Shown: in pieces, positions 43,420 through 50,175 of the stretch
Position numbering within the stretch: the stretch's first letter is position 1
Layout: the number at the start of each line of letters is the position of its first letter
Source: Fluviicola sp.
Lineage (GTDB): Bacteria > Bacteroidota > Bacteroidia > Flavobacteriales_D > Crocinitomicaceae
NCBI RefSeq assembly: GCF_029266855.1
Contig: NZ_JAQSWB010000003.1
Span: forward strand, 248,001-312,000
Length of the DNA stretch: 64,000 nucleotides
Direction: 5' to 3'
The notes under the pieces: generated by a model
Told to the model about the DNA's origin: nothing
Databases searched by the model: none
What the model saw: only the letters and a program-made list of their open reading frames with translations
Program-made: the position numbers and the translations under genes

Positions 43420-44043
43420 TTAAATGTAGTGTATACCTTTTCCTTGTGAGAAAGTGTTCTCAATTAAATTTCGGGCTACTTTCGAAGCGTGAATACCCCT
43501 GTATTTTTTTGCTTTGCCTACTAATAAAGGGCTTATCAGAAAGAGAAGACCTTGAATGATTTTCTCGCTGAAACGTTTTTCCTTTCTCGGGCCAATTAAA
43601 AACGAAGGTCTGATGAAAATGGTGTGTGGAATTCCGAGTTGAATAACTCCCTGCTCCATTTCACCTTTTGTACGCAAATAAAAGTTCGAAGATTTTTCAT
43701 TTGCTCCGATGGAGGAAACAATACCGATTTTTTCTACACCGGCTTTTTTGCAGAAACGTCCGAATGAAATAACATATTCTCTGTCTATCTCCTGTTGCCG
43801 TAGCTTGCTTCCTGCTTTTTTGAGAGTAGTTCCCAAAGCACAAAAAGCGACGTCTATTTTCTCCGCTACTTCCAATTGATCCAATTGATCGAAGGAAACA
43901 AGTACAACTTGCATTTTGGGATGACCGAAACCCAGAGGATTTCTTGCGAGAACGAGCACTTTTTCGGTTTGTGGATCATTCAAAATTTGGATCAAAATTT
44001 CATTTCCCACCAGTCCGCTGGCTCCTGAAATACAAATCGTCAT
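43420..44043 (-). CDS. NAD(P)-binding SDR-family oxidoreductase
   Basis: The 207-residue protein has the Rossmann motif GASGLVG at residues about 7-13 (MTICISGASGLVGNEILIQI), and a family block IGIVSSIGANEKSSNFYLR with the conserved Tyr-Lys-like residues of the atypical SDR/HTATIP2 type. The atypical SDR branch includes putative nucleoside-diphosphate-sugar epimerase relatives; the substrate is unknown. It lies 8 bp after the GyrI-like gene and 42 bp before the propeller kinase gene on the same strand, so it may belong to the same transcript. Confidence 0.82.
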   Translation of the reverse strand: MTICISGASGLVGNEILIQILNDPQTEKVLVLARNPLGFGHPKMQVVLVSFDQLDQLEVAEKIDVAFCALGTTLKKAGSKLRQQEIDREYVISFGRFCKKAGVEKIGIVSSIGANEKSSNFYLRTKGEMEQGVIQLGIPHTIFIRPSFLIGPRKEKRFSEKIIQGLLFLISPLLVGKAKKYRGIHASKVARNLIENTFSQGKGIHYI

Positions 44044-44051
44044 GAGTTTAG

Positions 44052-44507
44052 CTATTTTTTGGAAATATAAATTTCAACTTCTGATTCTTCTCCTAACCGG
44101 GACCTGTGATCGTAAACTTCATAATCGTAGGTATAACTGCGATTTAATTTGTCGTCCTGGCTCCAGATCGTATGCCATGCGTCGATGATAGCCTGGGGTA
44201 AATCACCCTTAGCCAAAAATGTCTGGAAGTTTCCACCATCGAATTCACGTCCAACTAATCCGGAAGGAATATGATCCAGGGAAGAAACTTTCAGACCAAG
44301 AATACAGGTGTATTTTCCGGTATAATTACTTTCATAATCGGTGTAAATGCAGACAATGTCAGAATCGAGACGATTCGGAATTTTTTCCAGCAAATTCTCT
44401 GATATAAACTGTCCCCAGAGTGCACCGATTGCTGTTGAAGCTTCTCCATCTTTATTTGAAGTTTCTGTTGAAATGCCGATAATTTTGAATCCTTTTTGCT
44501 GTGACAT
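44052..44507 (-). CDS. GyrI-like/AraC effector-binding domain protein
   Basis: The 151-residue protein has the shape of a stand-alone GyrI-like small-molecule binding domain: FKIIGISTETSNKDGEASTA near the N-terminus, IGALWGQFISENLLEKIPNR, IYTDYESNYTGKYTCILGLK, and the C-terminal DYEVYDHRSRLG with an acidic tail. Related domains bind drugs or act as anti-activators when fused to AraC-type regulators; here no HTH is present. Located between a lipoprotein gene and the SDR gene, same strand, in a compact run that ends in the propeller kinase. Confidence 0.75.
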   Translation of the reverse strand: MSQQKGFKIIGISTETSNKDGEASTAIGALWGQFISENLLEKIPNRLDSDIVCIYTDYESNYTGKYTCILGLKVSSLDHIPSGLVGREFDGGNFQTFLAKGDLPQAIIDAWHTIWSQDDKLNRSYTYDYEVYDHRSRLGEESEVEIYISKK

Positions 44508-44535
44508 AATGAATGCTGTTTCTGAAATATATCGC

Positions 44536-44976
44536 TTATTGGATGACTAATTCATTTTTACTGTCCAGATTGACTCTCCGATCGAAATGAAAATCCACAT
44601 ATTTTGCCTCATCCTTTTTTCCTTGTACTTCCACACTTGATCTGCCCATTTCCAGCTTTTTATCGTCAAAAGCCTTAGCTGTTAATTTTCCTTTGAAGTT
44701 TTGATTGAAAATGACATAAACAGTCAATAAGTTATCCGTTCCCGCAGAATCACTGGCAACCTGTGTTTTTCCAACTTCAATTCCTTTGGTTTTTAGCTGT
44801 GGATCAATGGAGACTTTTACATCAAATGCTTTTTGAATACCTTTTGTAGCTCCTTCAAAGAATTCACCTGCAGTTTGACCCGTAGCGTCACCGGCGTCAT
44901 TAATGGATTCTTTGATTTCGCTTGTTGAACAAGCGGTCAATAAAATGGAGGAAATGATAAATACAAATGGTTTCAT
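44536..44976 (-). CDS. Lipoprotein of unknown function
   Basis: I do not recognise this 146-residue protein. It has a short signal with a lipobox (MKPFVFIISSILLTACSTSE, cleaved before Cys) and a mature part with a compact beta-like C-terminal domain (LLTVYVIFNQNFKGKLTAKA, VDFHFDRRVNLDSKNELVIQ). It starts the minus-strand run leading through the GyrI-like and SDR genes to the kinase. No U-rich terminator separates it from the next gene (28 bp). Confidence 0.65.
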   Translation of the reverse strand: MKPFVFIISSILLTACSTSEIKESINDAGDATGQTAGEFFEGATKGIQKAFDVKVSIDPQLKTKGIEVGKTQVASDSAGTDNLLTVYVIFNQNFKGKLTAKAFDDKKLEMGRSSVEVQGKKDEAKYVDFHFDRRVNLDSKNELVIQ

Positions 44977-45034
44977 GTTGTTGAATAATAATTTGAAGTG
45001 AATTTAATTATTTCCTGCGAAATGAATTGACTAT

Positions 45035-45202
45035 TTAGTTTACACGAATAATGTGGATATCGAAATCGGTGAGATCAGTTATTGAATCACTCAACTGATA
45101 GGCTTTCTCTTTGTTATTCTTTTCATCGTTCAATTTATTCTGATTGTTTGAGCAGCCAAAAATCACTAAAAGAGAAAGGGAAAGGATAAATGATCGGCAC
45201 GT
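45035..45202 (-). pseudogene. Small lipoprotein-like frame without a normal start codon
   Basis: A 55-codon frame reads S-F-I-L-S-L-S-L-L-V-I-F-G-C-S-N-N-Q-N-K in its core, which is a convincing lipoprotein signal and lipobox (VIFGC), and a hydrophilic tail ending DFDIHIIRVN before a TAA at 45035. Upstream in frame to the previous stop there is no ATG, GTG or TTG before the leader; the codon at the expected start position (45202-45200) is ACG. Either an ACG or other rare start is used, or a start-codon mutation has silenced it. Its neighbour at 44536-44976 is also a small lipoprotein. Confidence 0.5.
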
Positions 45203-45438
45203 AAAGTCTGAAGATTGATAATTAAGACGAATATAATCATTCGAATTTGAAAAAAATTCAGTGAATTAACATATTGAATATCAGTTACAAAAACGATTTC
45301 AATTGCTTGTAAGTGAAAAATAGTCGACAGTAAGTAGCTAATAACCGAGTTTGATTTTTCCACTCCCACAACTTTGCATCATCAATCGGTTGAAGGTCAA
45401 TCGAATCAAATTTTTACAAACGTTTAAAACAAACAAGT

Positions 45439-45789
45439 ATGAACACACTAAAAAACAAAGTGAATTTAATCGGACGATTAGGGGCAAAGCCCGTAGCACA
45501 AACTTTTGACTCGGGAGCAAAAAAAATCCGCCTGTCAGTTGCAACAAACGAACGCTTCAAGAATAAAAAAGGAGAGTGGGAGGATAACACCCAATGGCAT
45601 ACGGTAATTGCCTGGGGCAGGTTGTGTGATCGCATTGAGAAAGTTTTGGATAAAGGTTCGGAGGTCGTTATTGAAGGAAGAATCGTCAATCGATCATATG
45701 AAACCAAAGAAGGTGAGAAACGCTTCTCAACAGAAATTGAACTCAACGAGTTTGTATTGTTGAATGGAAAAAAACAAGAGAATAACTAA
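45439..45789 (+). CDS. Short single-stranded DNA-binding protein, copy 1
   Basis: The 116-residue protein is an OB-fold SSB core: VNLIGRLGAKPVAQTFDSGA, then QWHTVIAWGRLCDRIEKVLD and VVIEGRIVNRSYETKEGEKR. It lacks the acidic C-terminal tip (DDDIPF-like) that canonical SSB uses to recruit repair and replication proteins; it ends LLNGKKQENN. Canonical SSB is about 150-180 residues, so this is a short accessory SSB. The housekeeping ssb is not in the window. It is the first of three tandem copies spaced 11 bp and 1 bp apart. Confidence 0.9.
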   Translation: MNTLKNKVNLIGRLGAKPVAQTFDSGAKKIRLSVATNERFKNKKGEWEDNTQWHTVIAWGRLCDRIEKVLDKGSEVVIEGRIVNRSYETKEGEKRFSTEIELNEFVLLNGKKQENN

Positions 45790-45800
45790 TAGGAATAGCT

Positions 45801-46151
45801 ATGAATACTACTATTAAACAAGATCAGGTTTTGCATATGAACCATGTAAACATTATCGGAAAGATAAGTTCTGAACCCAAAGTGAGTCTTTTGCCGGGTG
45901 GAAGAAAGGTGGTTAATTTTTCTCTGGCTACCAAGGAACATTACCTGGATAAGGATGGAAATCTTCAGGTCAAACAAGATTGGCACCGACTAACCGCTTT
46001 CGGAAGATGGGTAACCATTCTGGAAGAATTGTGTGCGAAAGGTATTAATGTTGCGGTGGAAGGCAGATTGGTTAGCCGTTTTTATAAAACAGAGTCGGGA
46101 GAGCGTAAAATGTTCTCTGAAATTGAAGTCAACGATTTAATTATTTTATAA
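45801..46151 (+). CDS. Short single-stranded DNA-binding protein, copy 2
   Basis: The 116-residue paralogue reads VNIIGKISSEPKVSLLPGGR, DWHRLTAFGRWVTILEELCA, and NVAVEGRLVSRFYKTESGER. It shares the SSB OB-fold pattern but is much diverged from copy 1, and it ends abruptly at NDLIIL with no acidic tail. A 13-residue N-terminal extension before the usual start (MNTTIKQDQVLH) means the ATG at 45837 is an alternative start. It begins 11 bp after copy 1. Confidence 0.88.
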   Translation: MNTTIKQDQVLHMNHVNIIGKISSEPKVSLLPGGRKVVNFSLATKEHYLDKDGNLQVKQDWHRLTAFGRWVTILEELCAKGINVAVEGRLVSRFYKTESGERKMFSEIEVNDLIIL

Positions 46152-46152
46152 T

Positions 46153-46464
46153 ATGTTGCGAAACCAAGTTACGTTGGTGGGGCGTCTGGGATCAGACGCC
46201 ACCATCACCACCTTTGAAAATGGTTCTATGGTTGCCCGCTTTCAATTTGCGGTAGATAACCAGCTAAAAATAGTTGAGTCTGATTCCAAAGCGTTATACC
46301 GGATGTTTGCATGGGGGAACACTGCTGATTTTCTGACTAATTATTGTAAAAAAGGAAACAAATTGGCTGTCTCGGGGAGATTAGTGAACAGAACGTATGT
46401 GGATAAAGAAGGACGTTCGCAAAGAGTTACTGAGGTGGAAGTCAGACAAGTCGTTAAGTTTTAA
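46153..46464 (+). CDS. Short single-stranded DNA-binding protein, copy 3
   Basis: The 103-residue protein is the shortest and most diverged of the set: VTLVGRLGSDATITTFENGS, then ALYRMFAWGNTADFLTNYCK and NKLAVSGRLVNRTYVDKEGR. The usual DTxWHR-type region before the AWG is altered to KALYRMFAWG. It has no acidic tip and ends QVVKF. It starts 1 bp after copy 2, so the three are almost certainly one mRNA, closed by the terminator at 46503-46530. Confidence 0.87.
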   Translation: MLRNQVTLVGRLGSDATITTFENGSMVARFQFAVDNQLKIVESDSKALYRMFAWGNTADFLTNYCKKGNKLAVSGRLVNRTYVDKEGRSQRVTEVEVRQVVKF

Positions 46465-46502
46465 AGGGTCAGATGATCATTGTTCTTAACGATATGCAGT
46501 TG

Positions 46503-46530
46503 AACGGGGGTCATTTTGGCTCCCGTTTTT
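46503..46530 (+). terminator. Terminator of the triple SSB operon
   Basis: AACGGG (46503-46508) pairs with CCCGTT (46522-46527), extended inward by G-U and G-C pairs, and is followed by TTTT. It lies 38 bp after the third SSB stop. Confidence 0.85.
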
Positions 46531-46616
46531 AGATTCCGTTAAACTGAAATCTTAGCCATTCATCTATAATTAAGTAACCTTTCGTATATTTTTCATTAAA
46601 TCCAAGAATTTCCGGC

Positions 46617-46624
46617 TAATTTTG
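46617..46624 (+). promoter_or_regulatory. Probable -7 box of the outer-membrane barrel gene (TAATTTTG)
   Basis: TAATTTTG fits TAnnTTTG and lies 19 bases before the TTG start at 46644. A clear -33 TTTG is not seen. Confidence 0.5.
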
Positions 46625-46643
46625 TATCATCAAACTTGACACA

Positions 46644-49403
46644 TTGAAAAAAATTGTACTTCTATTCTTCTTGCTCATCTCGTATTTTGGTAATTCCCAA
46701 ACGATGACTATTAAGGCGAATGTCATTGACACAAATTCGCAAATGATTGTCAGGAGCGCTGTTGGTATTGTAAAACGCGTTCGTGATTCCGTGTTATTGG
46801 ATTTTAAGCGATCGGATAAATTCGGTCATATAGAGTTTACGCTACCCATTGATACTGTAGAGTTTACCGTTATTCATCCCGAATATGGAGTTTTCAGGGC
46901 ATTCTTTTTTGGTTCAAAGGAAAATAATTCCTTTGTGATGGATACTTTGGTAATGCCTGACAAGAGCACTGCATTGGATGAAGTGTTGATCTATGCGAAC
47001 AGAAATCCTATTTATTATCGTGGGGATACTTTGGTGTATGTTGCAGATTCCTTTAAAGTAAAGGAAAATGCAGTGGTTGAAGATTTGATACGGAAATTAC
47101 CCGGGATGACCATCGATGAAAACGGAAAGATCAAGAACCAGGGAAAGGAAATCGGACAGGTATTGGTTGACGGAGACGAATTCTTTGGAAATGATCCGAC
47201 TATTGCGACGAAGAATTTAGCTGCAAAAGGAGTTGAAACCGTTGAAGTTTATGAGAAGGACGCTGAAGACGGGAGTGATGATAAAGTCCAGGTGCTTGAT
47301 CTGAAACTCAAGGACGAGGCCAAGAAAGGATATTTCGGGAAGGTCAGTTTAGCTGGAGGGATTAATAAATTCACGAGCCCTAATCAGGGGTTTTACGAAG
47401 GCGAAATGCTGGTGAATTCATATAACAAGAATCAAAAACTTGCGGTTTATGCTTTGGGTTCAAACACTCCGAAAACCAATCTTAACGGCAGTGATTTATT
47501 TAAATTTGGATTGTCAGAGGGAATGGATTGGATGGCTGAAAATGATGATATCCAGTCATATAGCCAGGATGGGCAAAATGAGAATGAGGGGATTCCAAAT
47601 ACTTTTAAAGCCGGGTTCTATTTTGATCAGAAATTCAAAAAAGGAGCGAAAATCCGTTTGAATTATGCTTTTAATCAATATGAAGTAAAAACACAAACAA
47701 ACAGCAGGTCTCAATATTTATTGACAGATACTTCCTATACAACAGATTTGAATAGTTATACAAGAGAGTCGTATATGCAACATCAGATCGGAATTAAGTA
47801 TTCTCAGCAAATAGATTCTCTTACACGTTTCGAACTAGAGCCTAAATTACAGTTGAATGATAACGATCAGAATTCATTTTCCAGAACGGATTTCTTATCT
47901 CAAAGAGATACGTTAACCCGCTTTACGACAATTGATAACAGAAATAAGGCAAGTGGAGCAAATTTGAATACAACTTTCAGATTGTTTAAGGATTTCAAGA
48001 AGAAAAACAGAAAGTTAATTGCCCGGTATAATTTCGTTGGGATCAATAACAGCTCAAATGGTAATTTACTTTCAACCGATACAAATGCAATTACTTATTT
48101 GTCGAATGACAGCTTGAGGTTTGATCAATTAAAGGAAAATAGAAGTAATTCTATGGCACATACTGCTTATGTGGATTATTTTGAACCTCTTGGAAAAAGA
48201 TTCAAATTAGAATTTGATTATGAGTTTTATGGGAATAACAATAGTCAAAGAAAGACGACATTGAATCCAATTAATGGAGAATATGTTGATGTAGATACAA
48301 CTTATTCCAATCAATTTAAAACCAACAGACAACAACACAGAGCTGGAGCCTTCCTAATCTATGAAAATGCAAAATTGAGAGTATCTGTAGGTTCGAGATT
48401 CAGAACAATTTCGATTGACAACCGAAACATCTTTACAGATTCATTGATCAATCAAGACTTGAATAATATCTTGCCTCGGGTTGTATTCAGATATAAGTTC
48501 AGTCAAACGACCCGTGTAATGATCCAATACAATACAAATTCAAGTCTGCCTTCAATTGATCAGTTACAACCGGTTCTGGACAATACGAATCCAAACTTTA
48601 TACAAATCGGTAATTCGGCATTAAAACCGAATTATACACACAGTATCAATGGTAACTTCAATACGTGGAAAGGACTGAGTGGTTTCTATATGTATTCCGG
48701 TTTCAGCTATTCACATATTAAGGACAACTTTAGTACGAATACCATCTTCGGTCCGAACGGAGGATCCATCTCTCAGGCAATTAATGTGAAGACTTCCGAT
48801 TTCCTTTATTATTGGGCAGGAGCCGGAATCCCAATGAAAGGGGTAAAGAATTTGAACTTAAGAGTTAATGGAAACGGTAACTTCACATCTTCCATGAATC
48901 AGATCAATTCGGTTGACAATGACACCAGAAACACAGGGGTTGGAATAGATTTGGATCTGGATTATAACGGAGATTCATTAAGAGCAGTTATCGGTGGGGG
49001 AATTAATTATAATATACCTTACAACTCTTTAACTACACAATCTAACCAGCCATATACTACCTACAATTTCAGAGCGGAAATTGACTGGACCTTACCATAC
49101 CGATGGTTTATTCAATCAGATGCTACTTATAATATCAATACAGGTAGAACAAGTGGTTATAATATCAATTATGTGATCTGGAATGCTTCCATTCAACGTT
49201 CATTCCTGAAAACCGGCAACCTGTTGTTTGGTATTGAAGCTTACGATATCTTAAATCAGAATATCAGTAACTACAGAACGGTTAACAATAATGTGATCGT
49301 CGATCAGAGAACAAATATTATTCGTCGTTATTTCATGGCAAAAATGACACTTAGATTTAATAATTTTAAAACAAAAGAAAATGATTTCGATGGCTGGAAT
49401 TAG
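46644..49403 (+). CDS. Outer-membrane beta-barrel (TonB-dependent-receptor-like) protein
   Basis: The 919-residue protein has a signal peptide (MKKIVLLFFLLISYFGNSQ), a beta-sandwich-like N-terminal domain, a plug-like region with VVEDLIRKLPGMTIDENGKI and VLVDGDEFFGNDPTIATKNL, then a long beta-barrel of about 600 residues ending in an aromatic tail (FNNFKTKENDFDGWN). It belongs to the outer-membrane OMP_b-brl_3-type family. There is no SusD partner, so it is not a classical SusC. The start codon is TTG at 46644; no ATG is available upstream in frame. It overlaps the GLPGLI gene by 23 bp, indicating translational coupling. Confidence 0.9.
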   Translation: MKKIVLLFFLLISYFGNSQTMTIKANVIDTNSQMIVRSAVGIVKRVRDSVLLDFKRSDKFGHIEFTLPIDTVEFTVIHPEYGVFRAFFFGSKENNSFVMDTLVMPDKSTALDEVLIYANRNPIYYRGDTLVYVADSFKVKENAVVEDLIRKLPGMTIDENGKIKNQGKEIGQVLVDGDEFFGNDPTIATKNLAAKGVETVEVYEKDAEDGSDDKVQVLDLKLKDEAKKGYFGKVSLAGGINKFTSPNQGFYEGEMLVNSYNKNQKLAVYALGSNTPKTNLNGSDLFKFGLSEGMDWMAENDDIQSYSQDGQNENEGIPNTFKAGFYFDQKFKKGAKIRLNYAFNQYEVKTQTNSRSQYLLTDTSYTTDLNSYTRESYMQHQIGIKYSQQIDSLTRFELEPKLQLNDNDQNSFSRTDFLSQRDTLTRFTTIDNRNKASGANLNTTFRLFKDFKKKNRKLIARYNFVGINNSSNGNLLSTDTNAITYLSNDSLRFDQLKENRSNSMAHTAYVDYFEPLGKRFKLEFDYEFYGNNNSQRKTTLNPINGEYVDVDTTYSNQFKTNRQQHRAGAFLIYENAKLRVSVGSRFRTISIDNRNIFTDSLINQDLNNILPRVVFRYKFSQTTRVMIQYNTNSSLPSIDQLQPVLDNTNPNFIQIGNSALKPNYTHSINGNFNTWKGLSGFYMYSGFSYSHIKDNFSTNTIFGPNGGSISQAINVKTSDFLYYWAGAGIPMKGVKNLNLRVNGNGNFTSSMNQINSVDNDTRNTGVGIDLDLDYNGDSLRAVIGGGINYNIPYNSLTTQSNQPYTTYNFRAEIDWTLPYRWFIQSDATYNINTGRTSGYNINYVIWNASIQRSFLKTGNLLFGIEAYDILNQNISNYRTVNNNVIVDQRTNIIRRYFMAKMTLRFNNFKTKENDFDGWN

Positions 49404-50118
49404 AACGTTGATCCTTTTGGGATTCCTATTTCTGGGAGGATCGATCCAAGCTCAGACACAACTTGTGCGGGAAGGTAAAATTACTTACGAGCGAAGAACG
49501 AATGTTTGGAAAATCTTTGAAGATGAGCGAATGAGACAATTCATCGGTGAAAAAAACAAAATTAAAATAGAAGAATTTACTTTGTACTTCAATGATTCGT
49601 CGTCTTTGTTTTCTTATGTTGTGCCAGATCAACCGGATCCTCAAAGTTGGCTAACAATGAAGAATACGGTATACAATCAGTTCAATAAAGGGCAGCGTTT
49701 TGTATACATGGATATGATGGGGAATTCAATGACTGTTGGTGACAGTTTGCTGAAGCATACCTGGAAAATTACAGACAAAACACGTAAGATTGCCGGTTAC
49801 GAATGTACCCGTGTGATTTGGCAAAAGGATGATACAACCCGCATTTATGCATGGTATACAACAGATATTATTGCAACGGTGGGACCTGAGAATATTCAGG
49901 GTTTACCCGGAGCAGTTCTTGGATTGGCAACTGAAGACGGAAGTATTGTTTATTTTGCAAAAAAAGTAGATGTAATTACCCCAACTGCAGAGCAAATCGC
50001 ACAACCGAAGAAAAAAGGAAAGCAATATACCCAGGCAGAATTGATTGCTGATTTGACAGAGAAACTGAAAGGTCAGCCATACGGTGATCGAATAATTACC
50101 GGAATGTTTTACTGGTAA
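49381..50118 (+). CDS. GLPGLI family protein
   Basis: The 245-residue protein has a signal peptide (MAGIRTLILLGFLFLGGSIQ) and the defining GLPG motif (IQGLPGAVLGLATEDGSIVY) near residue 180. The family is named for this motif and is found in Bacteroidota, usually next to outer-membrane barrel proteins of the type seen upstream; function unknown. The start at 49381 or the ATG at 49390 overlaps the barrel gene, so the two are one unit. A bidirectional hairpin terminator follows. Confidence 0.9.
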   Translation: MISMAGIRTLILLGFLFLGGSIQAQTQLVREGKITYERRTNVWKIFEDERMRQFIGEKNKIKIEEFTLYFNDSSSLFSYVVPDQPDPQSWLTMKNTVYNQFNKGQRFVYMDMMGNSMTVGDSLLKHTWKITDKTRKIAGYECTRVIWQKDDTTRIYAWYTTDIIATVGPENIQGLPGAVLGLATEDGSIVYFAKKVDVITPTAEQIAQPKKKGKQYTQAELIADLTEKLKGQPYGDRIITGMFYW

Positions 50119-50142
50119 GCATTCAGATAAGGAAAATGATTG

Positions 50143-50175
50143 AAAGGTATTTGGTTAGCAAATACCTTTTTTTAT
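50143..50175. terminator. Bidirectional terminator between GLPGLI and uvrD-type genes
   Basis: AAAGGTATTT and AAATACCTTT form a 10-bp stem with a 7-base loop followed by TTTTTTATT on the plus strand and A-rich sequence that becomes U-rich on the minus strand. It overlaps the stop of the helicase gene by a few bases. Confidence 0.88.

Noticed and set aside
45166-45369. Frame of 67 codons on the minus strand (MGVEKSNSVISYLLSTIF...)
   Set aside because: It overlaps the lipoprotein-like frame in another phase, has no family match I recognise, and reads through promoter-like AT sequence upstream of the SSB operon.
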